From: Streptomyces benahoarensis
GTDB lineage: Bacteria; Actinomycetota; Actinomycetes; Streptomycetales; Streptomycetaceae
Direction: 5' to 3'
NCBI RefSeq assembly: GCF_007280575.1
Contig: NZ_VKJP01000014.1
Span: 1 to 44,902 of the forward strand
Length of the DNA: 44,902 nt
Shown: one piece after another, positions 31,424 through 39,203 of the stretch
Numbering within the stretch: the first letter of the stretch is position 1
How the letters are laid out: the number at the start of each line of letters is the position of its first letter
The notes under the pieces: model-generated
Told to the model about the DNA's origin: nothing
The model's input: only the letters and a program-made list of their open reading frames with translations
Databases searched by the model: none
Program-made: the position numbers and the translations under genes

Positions 31424-32196
31424 CCGACACAGTTGCAAGCCGTAGGGGCGGTGCCGCAAACGGCACCGCCCCCGCGGCGGTTTCCCGCGCCGCCCGGCGT
31501 GAGAGCACCCGCCGCAAGCTCTTCGAGGCCGCCGTCACGCTCATCGCCGAGCAGGGCTTCTCCGCCACCACGGTGGACGAGATCGCTGAGCGCGCCGGTG
31601 TCGCGAAGGGCACCGTCTACTACAACTTCACCAGCAAGAACGTCCTCTTCGAGGAGTTGCTGCGGGACGGCATCGATCTGCTCGCCGCCTCCCTGCGCCA
31701 GGCCTCCGACGACGTGACGGCGCGCGGCGGCACCCACATCGACGGCGTGGACGCGATGATCCGCGCCGGGCTGGAGTTCATCGCCGGCGCCCCCGCGCTC
31801 ACCCAGCTGTACGTCGCCGAGCTGTGGCGCACCAACCGCAGCTGGCGCGCCACCTTGCGGTCGGTGCGCGGCCGTGCGATGACCGTCGTCGAATCCGTCC
31901 TGCGGGACGCGGTCGACGCCGGTGAGCTGAGCGAGGAGGTCGACGTCCCGCTCACCGCGTCCGCCCTCTTCGGCATGGTCCTGGTGGCCGCCCTCGACTG
32001 GCAGTCCTTCCAGCCGCACCGCACGGTCGAGGACGTCCATGCCTCGCTGTCCCGGCTGCTCCAGGGCCGCATCGGTGGCACGGCCACCCCGCCCCCGGGC
32101 CCGCCCGCGGCTGGCCCGGCCCCCGCACCTCATATATCCCGCCCGGGCCGCCGGGGGCGGTCACCGCGCGCCATCGGGCACGCCGCCTCGGCCTGA
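31420..32196 (+). CDS. TetR-family regulator of the YhgE operon
   Basis: 258 residues. The N-terminal HTH is ESTRRKLFEAAVTLIAEQGFSATTVDEIAERAGVAKGTVYYNFTSKNVLFEELL (about residues 26-80), followed by a helical ligand domain to about residue 210. The last 45 residues (TATPPPGPPAAGPAPAP...) are low-complexity. The GTG start overlaps the YhgE stop (GTGA), so it is translationally coupled; longer frames upstream lie inside the YhgE gene. Most likely binds CTGACCAGTCAG at 28327-28338 and represses its own operon. The tail may be affected by a frameshift (see the finding at 32120-32365). Confidence 0.85.
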   Translation: MTDTVASRRGGAANGTAPAAVSRAARRESTRRKLFEAAVTLIAEQGFSATTVDEIAERAGVAKGTVYYNFTSKNVLFEELLRDGIDLLAASLRQASDDVTARGGTHIDGVDAMIRAGLEFIAGAPALTQLYVAELWRTNRSWRATLRSVRGRAMTVVESVLRDAVDAGELSEEVDVPLTASALFGMVLVAALDWQSFQPHRTVEDVHASLSRLLQGRIGGTATPPPGPPAAGPAPAPHISRPGRRGRSPRAIGHAASA

Positions 32197-32365
32197 GCGG
32201 GGGCGGTCCGTGGAACGACCTGTTCGAGGGCATCGGCGACTGGATGGCGGACGACTACCACACAGGCTGGGACGAGCTCCGCGAGATGCCCGCCGCCGAA
32301 GGCGAGGAACGACGGGCGGGCGGCGGCCCCCGACGGCCGCCGCCCGCCCGCTCGTTGCCGTCGCG

Positions 32366-33343
32366 TCAGCCGCGCGCCGCCGCGATCTGCCGCGCCATGA
32401 TCGTGGTGAGTTCGTACGCCGTGTGGGAGGCGGCCACCGACGTGATCTCCGCGTGGTCGTAGGCCGGGGCGACCTCGACGAGGTCGGCGGAGACGAGGTG
32501 GCAGGAGGCCAGACCGCGCAGGATCTCCAGGAGTTCGCGGCTGGTGAGACCGCCGGCCTCGGGGGTGCCGGTGCCCGGGGCGTGCGCCGGGTCCAGGACG
32601 TCGATGTCGATGGAGATGTAGAGCGGGCGGTCGCCGATGCGCTGCCGGAGCTGGTCGGCGATCTCGTCGACGCCGCGCCGCATGACGTCGGCGGAGGTGA
32701 CGATGCCGAAGCCCATCTTCTCGTCGTCCGTGAGGTCCTGCTTGCCGTAGAGCGGGCCGCGGGTGCCGACGTGGGAGAGGGCGGAGGTGTCGAGGATGCC
32801 CTCCTCGACGGCGCGGCGGAACGGCGTGCCGTGGGTGTACTCGGCGCCGAAGTAGGTGTCCCAGGTGTCGAGGTGCGCGTCGAAGTGGAGCAGGGCGACC
32901 GGGCCGTGCTTCTTCGCGACGGAGCGGAGCAGCGGCAGCGCGATGGTGTGGTCGCCGCCCAGCGTCATCAGGCGGGCGCCGGTGCCGAGCAGGTCGTCCG
33001 CGCCCGCCTCGATCGTCTCGACCGCCTCGTTGATGTGGAACGGGTTGGCGGCGATGTCGCCCGCGTCCGCGACCTGCGCCAGCGCGAAGGGGGACGCGTC
33101 CTGCGCCGGGTTGTACGGGCGCAGCAGGCGCGACGCCTCACGGATGGCGTTGCCGCCGAAGCGGGCGCCGGGCCGGTACGAGACGCCGGTGTCGAACGGC
33201 ACGCCGACCACCGCGACATCGGCGGCGGTGACCTGGTCGAGGCGGGGCAGACGGGCGAAGGTCGCGGGCCCGGCGTAGCGCGGGACGCGGGAGGAGTCGG
33301 TGGGGCCGACGGGGCCGGACGAGGCGGCGGATGCGGTGGTCAT
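32366..33343 (-). CDS. speB: Agmatinase / ureohydrolase
   Basis: 325 residues, arginase/agmatinase superfamily, hydrolysing agmatine (or a related guanidino compound) to putrescine and urea. Mn ligands are visible in [13 protein letters not shown] (His), [12 protein letters not shown] (three acidic/His ligands) and [21 protein letters not shown] (two Asp). Substrate could also be guanidinobutyrate. ATG 33343 is chosen because longer frames have no homology; it has no ribosome site. TACCCT sits 7 nt upstream, suggesting a leaderless mRNA. No arginine decarboxylase lies nearby. Confidence 0.9.
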   Translation of the reverse strand: MTTASAASSGPVGPTDSSRVPRYAGPATFARLPRLDQVTAADVAVVGVPFDTGVSYRPGARFGGNAIREASRLLRPYNPAQDASPFALAQVADAGDIAANPFHINEAVETIEAGADDLLGTGARLMTLGGDHTIALPLLRSVAKKHGPVALLHFDAHLDTWDTYFGAEYTHGTPFRRAVEEGILDTSALSHVGTRGPLYGKQDLTDDEKMGFGIVTSADVMRRGVDEIADQLRQRIGDRPLYISIDIDVLDPAHAPGTGTPEAGGLTSRELLEILRGLASCHLVSADLVEVAPAYDHAEITSVAASHTAYELTTIMARQIAAARG

Positions 33344-33350
33344 GAGGGTG

Positions 33351-33356
33351 AGGGTA
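33351..33356 (-). promoter_or_regulatory. -10 box implying leaderless speB mRNA
   Basis: Minus-strand TACCCT followed by 7 nt (CACCCTC) and the ATG at 33343. The 18 nt before the ATG contain almost no purines, so a Shine-Dalgarno is absent. No clear -35. Confidence 0.4.
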
Positions 33357-33531
33357 GGGAGACCCGAAGCCCTGGGGGATGGACATTTGCGTGAGTCGGG
33401 CGCGAGGCGTTCGACGGAACGGCCAGGCGGGCGCCCGGACCGCCGTGGGACAGCTGCCCCGAAGGCCGGCACGCCGCGCCCGGCGCGGGCGTTCCGCCCC
33501 GGAACCCCGGCCCGCCGCCGACCGCGGCGGG

Positions 33532-33537
33532 CACAAT
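33532..33537 (+). promoter_or_regulatory. -10 box implying leaderless mRNA for the 33544 gene
   Basis: CACAAT ends 6 nt before the ATG at 33544, with no ribosome site. The -35 region is not recognisable. Confidence 0.4.
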
Positions 33538-33543
33538 GGCGCC

Positions 33544-34341
33544 ATGCCGATACCCACCGTGGACGCCGTCCCCACCCGCGCCGAACTCGTCGACCATCTC
33601 GTACGGACCCGGATCGCCGGTGACGTCGCCACGCCCCGGGAGAACAACCTCTCCCACTACCGCAGGCTCGCCAACGGTGACCGCCACTACTGGTTCGGGC
33701 TGGAGCTGGGCGACCGGTGGACGGACGAGCAGGACGTGCTGGCCGTCATGGCGGAGCGGTGCGGGGTCAACGACGACCCGCACCACCGCAGCGGGCAGGA
33801 CACCATCGACCCCGAGCTGACGGTGGACGCGCTGGACCGCGCGGCGGCGGTGCTGCACAAGGCGGCCGCGGGGCGGCAGCGGGTGCTGTTCGCCACCGGG
33901 CATCCGGGCGGACTGCTGGACGTGCACCGGGCGACCGCGGAGGCGCTGCGGGCCAAGGGCTGCGAGATCGTCGTGGTGCCGGACGGGCTCCAGGCCGACG
34001 ACGGGATGGTGTTCCAGTTCGGCGAGGTGGCGATGCTGGAGCGCGGGGCGACGCTGTGGCACACCCACTCCCCCGCGCCGATGGCCGCGGTCCTGGACGG
34101 GCTGGAGCGGGCGGGCCGTCCGCTGCCCGATCTGGTGATGGCCGATCACGGCTGGGCCGGGTGCGCGGCGCAGCGCGGTATCGAGGCGGTGGGCTTCGCC
34201 GACTGCAACGACCCGGCGCTCTTCCTCGCGGAGGCCGAGGGCACGCTGCGGGTGACGATCCCGCTGGACGACCATGTGCGCAGCCCGCGCCACTACGACC
34301 CGCTCACCGCGTACCTCCTCAAGGCCGCCGGGCTGCTCTGA
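33544..34341 (+). CDS. Conserved hypothetical protein, possibly phosphatase-like
   Basis: 265 residues, soluble. Starts [28 protein letters not shown], then an aromatic-rich part ([16 protein letters not shown]), [23 protein letters not shown] with a His-rich loop, [48 protein letters not shown] and [20 protein letters not shown]. The His and Asp clusters (GHPGG, WHTHS, ADHGW, DDHV) suggest a metal or phosphate site. I recall similar Streptomyces proteins being named phosphatase, but I cannot confirm a fold from sequence. Divergent from speB, 200 nt apart. Start by homology-like onset and the 6-nt spacing from CACAAT. Confidence 0.7.
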   Translation: MPIPTVDAVPTRAELVDHLVRTRIAGDVATPRENNLSHYRRLANGDRHYWFGLELGDRWTDEQDVLAVMAERCGVNDDPHHRSGQDTIDPELTVDALDRAAAVLHKAAAGRQRVLFATGHPGGLLDVHRATAEALRAKGCEIVVVPDGLQADDGMVFQFGEVAMLERGATLWHTHSPAPMAAVLDGLERAGRPLPDLVMADHGWAGCAAQRGIEAVGFADCNDPALFLAEAEGTLRVTIPLDDHVRSPRHYDPLTAYLLKAAGLL

Positions 34342-34392
34342 GCGGCGCCGGGGCGGCCGGGAACGGCCGGCGGCGCCCGCCCCGTACGCCCC

Positions 34393-35436
34393 TCACCCGC
34401 GGGGTGCCCGGATCACGCCCTCCTGGATGACGGAGACCGCCAGCTGCCCGTCGGCGGTGAAGATCCGGCCCCGGCCGAGGCCACGGCCGCCCTGGGCGGT
34501 GGGCGACTCCTGGTCGTACAGCAGCCAGTCGTCGGCGCGCAGCGGCCGGTGGAACCACATGGCGTGGTCCAGGCTGGCGCCGACCACATCGCCGACCGCC
34601 CAGCCGCCGCGCCCGTGGGCGAGCAGCACCGAGTCCAGCAGCGTCATGTCGGAGACGTAGGTGACCAGGCAGATGTCGAGCAGCGGACGGGCCGGCGGCG
34701 CATCGTCGGCGGGCACGTCGGCGCCGGTGGCGAACGGCAGGTGGTCCAGCGACCCGTTGGTGCGGAACCACACCTGGGAGCGGGGTTCGCGCGGCTCCCC
34801 CGGTGTCGCGTACGGGGGCGGGTCGACGTAGCGGAGGTCGATGGCGGCGCGGGCGCGCAGCAGCCGCCGGGTGACGTCGGGGTCGGCGAAGTGCCCGGCG
34901 TAGTGGGGCAGCGTCTCGGCGGCGGTCGGCAGCGACAGCGGGTCGGGCGCCTTCGGCATCGTCTCCTGGTGTTCCAGGCCCTCCTCGTGGACCTGGAAGG
35001 AGGCCGAGAGGTGGAAGATCGGCTGGCCGTGCTGGACGGCGACGACCCGGCGGTTGCTGAAGGAGCGGCCGTCGCGGATCCGGTCGACGGTGTAGACGAT
35101 CGGCGCACCGGGGTCGCCGGGCCGCAGGAAGTAGGCATGCAGGGAGTGCGGCAGCGGGGCCTCCCCTGCCCGAGCGGAGCCGAGAGCTTGGAGTGGGGCC
35201 TCCCCTGCCCGAGCGGAGCCGAGAGCTTGGAGCGGGGCCTCCCCTGCCCGAGCGGAGCCGAGAGCTTGGGGACGGTCGGCGGCGACGGTGCGCCCCGCCG
35301 CGACCAGCGCCTGGGCGGCGACCTGCCCGCCGAAGACGCGGGGCACCAGCGAATCCCGGCTGGCGCCGCGGAAGATGTCCTGGTCGATCCGCTCCAGGCC
35401 GAGCAGGTCGAGCAGGTCCTTGAGGGCGTCGTTCAC
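34393..35436 (-). CDS. tesB: Acyl-CoA thioesterase II with in-frame repeat insertion
   Basis: 347 residues, double-hotdog TesB thioesterase, hydrolysing acyl-CoA to free acid and CoA. Hotdog 1: IFRGASRDSLVPRVFGGQVAAQALVAAGRT, HSLHAYFLRPGDPGAPIVYTVDRIRDGRSFSNRRVVAVQHGQPIF. Hotdog 2: PLLDICLVTYVSDMTLLDSV, SLDHAMWFHRPLRADDWLLYDQESPTAQGGRGLGRGRIF. Active-site residues Asp (SLDHAMWFH), Thr/Ser and Gln (SPTAQGGRG) look intact. Residues 57-95 are three copies of QALGSARAGEAPL, inserted between VAADRP and HSLHAYF, which are normally almost adjacent. Without them the protein is about 308 residues, closer to the family norm. The insertion lies in a loop before a core strand, so activity may survive. 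Start GTG 35436 has only a weak ribosome site. Confidence 0.9.
   Translation of the reverse strand: MNDALKDLLDLLGLERIDQDIFRGASRDSLVPRVFGGQVAAQALVAAGRTVAADRPQALGSARAGEAPLQALGSARAGEAPLQALGSARAGEAPLPHSLHAYFLRPGDPGAPIVYTVDRIRDGRSFSNRRVVAVQHGQPIFHLSASFQVHEEGLEHQETMPKAPDPLSLPTAAETLPHYAGHFADPDVTRRLLRARAAIDLRYVDPPPYATPGEPREPRSQVWFRTNGSLDHLPFATGADVPADDAPPARPLLDICLVTYVSDMTLLDSVLLAHGRGGWAVGDVVGASLDHAMWFHRPLRADDWLLYDQESPTAQGGRGLGRGRIFTADGQLAVSVIQEGVIRAPRG
35156..35272. repeat. Three tandem 39-nt repeats within tesB
   Basis: Units at 35156-35194, 35195-35233 and 35234-35272. Copies 1 and 2 differ only at the last base (T/C); copy 3 ends GGGGA instead of GGAGC. Each unit has the core GAGCGGAGCCGAGAGCTT, and the CTCCCC ... 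GGGGA flanks (complete in copy 3) can pair. Being 39 nt, each copy keeps the reading frame. The core resembles a short dispersed Streptomyces repeat I remember from intergenic regions. Confidence 0.9.
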
Positions 35437-35546
35437 GGCATGCGGAGCTTTCGGTCGGGTGCGGTACGGCGTACGGACCCGGGCCCCGTGAACCGGGGGC
35501 CGGGTCCGTACGCCGTCTCAGGGGTGCTGCCGGGGTCGGGCCGCGG

Positions 35547-36704
35547 TCACAGGCCCATCGACTTGGCGATGATGGAGCGCATGACCTCGCTGGTGCCGCC
35601 GTAGATCCGGCTGACGCGGGTGTCGGCGTAGAGGCGGGAGATCGGGTACTCCTGCATGTAGCCGTAACCGCCGTGCAGCTGGAGGCATTTGTCGATGACG
35701 ACGGCGGCCCGCTCGGTGGTGAAGAGTTTGACGGACGCGGCGTCGGCGCCGGTCAGCTCCCCCGCGTCGTGCGCGTCGAGGGCGCGGTCGACGAACGCCT
35801 CCATCGCGTCCACCTCGGACTGGCAGTCGGCGAGGACGAACTTGGTGTTCTGGAAGGAGGCGACGGTCTTGCCGAAGACCTCGCGCTGCTGCACGTACTC
35901 CTTGGCGAATCGCACCGCCGCCGCGGCCTGGGCGTACGCGCCGAGGGCGATGCTCAGGCGCTCCTGCGGGAGGTTCTGGCCGAGGTAGGAGAACGCCTTG
36001 CCCTCCTCGCCGAGGCGGTCGGTGACGGGCACCTTGACGTCGGTGAAGGAGAGTTCGGCGGTGTCGGAGGTCTTCAGGCCGAGCTTGTCGAGCTTGCGGC
36101 CGACGGCGTAGCCCTCGGAGGTGGTGTCGACGACGAGGAGGGTGATCCCGGCCCGGCGGTCCTCCGGCGTGGGGGCGGCCGTGCGGGCGCAGACGATGAC
36201 GCGGTCGGCGAGGACGCCGCCGGTGATGAAGGTCTTGGCGCCGTTGAGGACGTAGTGGGTGCCGTCGGCGGAGAGCTTGGCGGTGGTCTTCATACCGGCC
36301 AGGTCGGAGCCGGTGCCGGGCTCGGTCATGGCGATGGCCATCATCATGTCGCCGGTGACGAAGGGCGGCAGCCAGCGCTGCTTCTGCTCCTCGGTGGCGT
36401 ACGCGAGGAGGTAGGGCAGGCAGAGCGCGGTGTGGACGCTGGAGCCGCCGAAGCTGACGCCGGCGCGGGAGCACTCCTCGGTGATGACGGCGGTGAACTT
36501 GAAGCTGGTCTCGCCGGCGCCGCCGTACTCCTCGGGGACCTCGATGCCGAAGACGCCCAGCTCACCGAGTTTGCGGTAGAAGTCGCGGGGGGCTGACCCG
36601 GCCTCCATCCACCGGTCGTAGACGGGCACGACCTCCGCCTCGATGAAGGCGCGGATGGTCTCGCGGAACGCCTCGTGGTCCTCGTTGAACACTGTGCGAC
36701 GCAC
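35547..36704 (-). CDS. Acyl-CoA dehydrogenase (LCAD-like active site)
   Basis: 385 residues, FAD-dependent acyl-CoA dehydrogenase. N-domain FNEDHEAFRETIRAFIEAEVVP; FAD/substrate strand AIAMTEPGTGSDLAGMKTTA; the C-domain carries QREVFGKTVASFQNTKF and QLHGGYGYMQEYPISRLYADTRVSRIYGGTSE. The usual catalytic Glu of the YEGT motif is Gly369 here (IYGGTSE). Instead a Glu248 in NLPQERLSIAL lies in the helix-G position used by long-chain and isovaleryl-CoA dehydrogenases. GGAGG lies 5 nt before the GTG at 36704. Directly downstream of the TetR gene with its own operator-like site between. The substrate is unknown; acyl or branched acyl-CoA is likely. Confidence 0.88.
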   Translation of the reverse strand: MRRTVFNEDHEAFRETIRAFIEAEVVPVYDRWMEAGSAPRDFYRKLGELGVFGIEVPEEYGGAGETSFKFTAVITEECSRAGVSFGGSSVHTALCLPYLLAYATEEQKQRWLPPFVTGDMMMAIAMTEPGTGSDLAGMKTTAKLSADGTHYVLNGAKTFITGGVLADRVIVCARTAAPTPEDRRAGITLLVVDTTSEGYAVGRKLDKLGLKTSDTAELSFTDVKVPVTDRLGEEGKAFSYLGQNLPQERLSIALGAYAQAAAAVRFAKEYVQQREVFGKTVASFQNTKFVLADCQSEVDAMEAFVDRALDAHDAGELTGADAASVKLFTTERAAVVIDKCLQLHGGYGYMQEYPISRLYADTRVSRIYGGTSEVMRSIIAKSMGL

Positions 36705-36727
36705 GGCCGCCTCCTCCGGATCGCTAC

Positions 36728-36743
36728 CTAAGCGCTTGCTCAG
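36728..36743 (-). promoter_or_regulatory. Operator-like palindrome upstream of acyl-CoA dehydrogenase
   Basis: CTAAGC-GCTT-GCTCAG, 6-bp arms with one mismatch, containing the 8-bp palindrome AAGCGCTT. Located 24 nt before the GTG start, between the TetR gene and the dehydrogenase. It differs from the GTTA...TAAC sites upstream of the TetR gene, so another regulator may be involved. Confidence 0.5.
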
Positions 36744-36783
36744 CGAAAGCTACCGGCCGGTCTGCACCCTGTCCAGAGACCTC

Positions 36784-37413
36784 TCACCCGGCGGACGGGC
36801 CCCCGGCGACCCCCACCCCGTCCGCCATCGCGCCGAACGCCCCGAGCGCCAGCCGCCGCAGCAGCCGGGCCATGTCCGTGCGGCCCGGCAGGGAGCCGGG
36901 GCGACCCAGGTGCGGGGTGGAGTTGAGCAGGCCGAAGACCGCGTGCACGGCGGCGCGCGCCTCCGCCTCGGAGGGGGCCGGGTGCACCTCGCGGACGACC
37001 GTCACCCACAGCTCGACGTACTCGCGCTGGAGGCGGCGCACCCGCTTCCGGTCGGCCTCACGCAGCCGGTCCAGCTCCCGGTCGTGGACGGTGATCAGCG
37101 GGCGGTCGTCCAGCGCGAAGTCGATGTGCCCGTCGATCAGCGCGTCCAGCACCGCCCCGGGGCTCTCGCCCCCCTCGGCGACCCGCATCCGGCCGCCGTC
37201 CAGCAGCCGCTCGCTGATGCCGACCAGCAGCTCGGCGAGCATCGCGTCCTTGCCCGCGAAGTGGCGGTAGAGACCGGGCCCGGAGATACCGACCGCGGCC
37301 CCTATCTCGTCGACGCCGACGCCGTGGAAGCCGCGCTCGGCGAAGAGCCGGGCCGCCTCCTTGAGGATCTGCTCGCGGCGGCTGGTCGGGGCGGGGGCGG
37401 GCGCGTTGCTCAT
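36784..37413 (-). CDS. TetR-family regulator of leucine/isovalerate genes
   Basis: 209 residues. HTH: TSRREQILKEAARLFAERGFHGVGVDEIGAAVGISGPGLYRHFAGKDAMLAELL (about residues 10-64); the ISGPGLYRHFAGKDA recognition helix is typical of fatty-acid or CoA-responsive TetRs. The rest is a helical ligand domain with RRLQREYVELWVTVVREVHP. It diverges from the carboxylase operon, with two 16-bp palindromes in the 123-nt gap. TACAAT on the minus strand lies 7 nt before the ATG and no ribosome site is seen, so translation is probably leaderless. The likely ligand is an acyl-CoA or intermediate of the pathway, by inference. Confidence 0.85.
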   Translation of the reverse strand: MSNAPAPAPTSRREQILKEAARLFAERGFHGVGVDEIGAAVGISGPGLYRHFAGKDAMLAELLVGISERLLDGGRMRVAEGGESPGAVLDALIDGHIDFALDDRPLITVHDRELDRLREADRKRVRRLQREYVELWVTVVREVHPAPSEAEARAAVHAVFGLLNSTPHLGRPGSLPGRTDMARLLRRLALGAFGAMADGVGVAGGPSAG

Positions 37414-37420
37414 GAGCGCA

Positions 37421-37450
37421 ATTGTAGACAGTCGGGTTAGTGGTCGTTAA
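37421..37450 (-). promoter_or_regulatory. Promoter of the TetR gene (leaderless)
   Basis: Minus strand: TTAACG (-35, 37450-37445) inside operator 1, 18-nt spacer, TACAAT (-10, 37426-37421), 7 nt, ATG 37413. The -35 lies within the first palindrome, so the regulator should repress itself. Confidence 0.6.
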
Positions 37451-37451
37451 C
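37436..37451. promoter_or_regulatory. Operator 1 of the leucine operon
   Basis: GTTAGTGGTCGTTAAC. Fits the palindrome GTTARYGGYCRTTAAC. It overlaps the TetR gene's -35 box. Confidence 0.75.
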
Positions 37452-37465
37452 CTGAACGGAGCGAC

Positions 37466-37481
37466 GTTAACGGCCATTAAC
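37466..37481. promoter_or_regulatory. Operator 2 of the leucine operon
   Basis: GTTAACGGCCATTAAC. Same 16-bp palindrome as operator 1, centre-to-centre distance 30 bp, closer to the carboxylase operon start (ATG 37537). Confidence 0.75.
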
Positions 37482-37536
37482 CGCACGTCCGTCTTCGCGG
37501 GCGGTTCGCGGCGACCGAACAAGGGAGCGCGTACTG

Positions 37537-39168
37537 ATGGAGCAGGCACCGGTGCTGGGGAGCGCCGCCGACCCGGCGTCCGACTCCTGGCGGGCCAACG
37601 AGGCCGCGCACCGCGCGCTGACCGCGCAGCTGCGGGAGAAGCTGGCGGCGGCCCGGCTGGGCGGCGGCGAGCGCGCCCGGGCCCGGCACACCGCCCGCGG
37701 CAAACTGCTGCCCCGGGAGCGGGTCGACGCCCTGCTGGACCCCGGCTCGCCATTCCTGGAGATCGCGCCGCTGGCCGCCGACGGGATGTACGACGGCGCC
37801 GCACCGGCCGCCGGGGTGATCGCCGGGATCGGCCGGGTCTCCGGCCGCGAGACGCTGATCGTCGCCAACGACGCCACCGTCAAGGGCGGCACGTACTACC
37901 CGATGACGGTCAAGAAGCATCTGCGGGCGCAGGAGATCGCGCTGGAGAACCGGCTGCCGTGCCTGTATCTCGTCGACTCCGGCGGCGCGTTCCTGCCGAT
38001 GCAGGACGAGGTCTTCCCCGACCGCGAGCACTTCGGGCGGATCTTCTACAACCAGGCCCGGATGTCCGGCGCCGGGATCCCGCAGATCGCCGCCGTCCTC
38101 GGCTCCTGCACCGCCGGTGGCGCCTACGTCCCGGCGATGAGCGACGAGGCGGTGATCGTGCGGAACCAGGGCACGATCTTCCTCGGCGGCCCGCCGCTGG
38201 TGAAGGCCGCCACCGGTGAGGTCGTCACCGCCGAGGAGCTGGGCGGCGGGGAGGTGCACGCGAAGACCTCCGGCGTCACCGACCATCTCGCCGAGGACGA
38301 CGCGCACGCGCTGCGGATCGTCCGCACCCTCGTCTCCACGCTCGGCGACCGCCCGCCGCTGCCCTGGCCGGTGCGGCCCGTCGAGGAGCCGAAGGCCGAT
38401 CCGGCCGGGCTCCACGGCATGGTGCCCACCGACTCCCGTACGCCCTACGACGTGCGCGAGGTCATCGCCCGGCTCGTCGACGGTTCGCGGTTCGCGGAGT
38501 TCAAGGCGGAGTACGGCCAGACGCTGGTCACCGGCTTCGCGCAGCTGCACGGGCACCCGGTCGGGATCGTCGCCAACAACGGCATCCTGTTCTCCGAGTC
38601 CGCCCAGAAGGGCGCCCACTTCATCGAGCTGTGCGACCAGCGCGGCATCCCGCTGCTCTTCCTCCAGAACATCTCCGGCTTCATGGTCGGGCGGCAGTAC
38701 GAGGCCGGCGGCATCGCCAAGCACGGCGCGAAGATGGTCACCGCCGTCGCCTGCACCCGGGTACCCAAACTGACCGTCGTCATCGGCGGCTCGTACGGCG
38801 CCGGGAACTACTCGATGTGCGGCCGGGCCTACTCGCCGCGCTTCCTGTGGATGTGGCCGAACGCCAAGATCTCGGTGATGGGCGGCGAGCAGGCCGCGTC
38901 CGTCCTCGCGACCGTCAAGCGCGATCAGCTGGAGGCCCGCGGCGAGGAATGGGGCGCCGGCGACGAGGACGCCTTCAAGGCGCCGATCCGCGCGCAGTAC
39001 GAGACGCAGGGCAACGCCTACTACGCGACCGCCCGGCTGTGGGACGACGGCGTCATCGACCCGCTGGAGACCCGCCAGGTGCTGGGCCTGGCGCTGACCG
39101 CCTGCGCCAACGCCCCGCTGCCCGCCCGGGACGCCGCGGCGCCCGGCTACGGCGTCTTCCGGATGTGA
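37537..39168 (+). CDS. accD1: Acyl-CoA carboxylase carboxyltransferase (methylcrotonyl-CoA type)
   Basis: 543 residues, biotin-dependent carboxyltransferase beta subunit. Best fit is methylcrotonyl-CoA carboxylase: [139 protein letters not shown] and [34 protein letters not shown]. These oxyanion-hole loops match MCC rather than propionyl-CoA subunits. First gene of the leucine operon, behind the two palindromes; AAGGGAG lies 11 nt before the ATG. The biotinylated partner follows after 35 nt. Confidence 0.92.
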   Translation: MEQAPVLGSAADPASDSWRANEAAHRALTAQLREKLAAARLGGGERARARHTARGKLLPRERVDALLDPGSPFLEIAPLAADGMYDGAAPAAGVIAGIGRVSGRETLIVANDATVKGGTYYPMTVKKHLRAQEIALENRLPCLYLVDSGGAFLPMQDEVFPDREHFGRIFYNQARMSGAGIPQIAAVLGSCTAGGAYVPAMSDEAVIVRNQGTIFLGGPPLVKAATGEVVTAEELGGGEVHAKTSGVTDHLAEDDAHALRIVRTLVSTLGDRPPLPWPVRPVEEPKADPAGLHGMVPTDSRTPYDVREVIARLVDGSRFAEFKAEYGQTLVTGFAQLHGHPVGIVANNGILFSESAQKGAHFIELCDQRGIPLLFLQNISGFMVGRQYEAGGIAKHGAKMVTAVACTRVPKLTVVIGGSYGAGNYSMCGRAYSPRFLWMWPNAKISVMGGEQAASVLATVKRDQLEARGEEWGAGDEDAFKAPIRAQYETQGNAYYATARLWDDGVIDPLETRQVLGLALTACANAPLPARDAAAPGYGVFRM

Positions 39169-39203
39169 GCGACGTGCCGCACACGAGAGGGACTTCGAAG
39201 GCC

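Noticed and set aside
35156..35272. CRISPR array or minisatellite with spacers
   Set aside because: The three units are directly adjacent without unique spacers and lie in frame within tesB; no cas genes.
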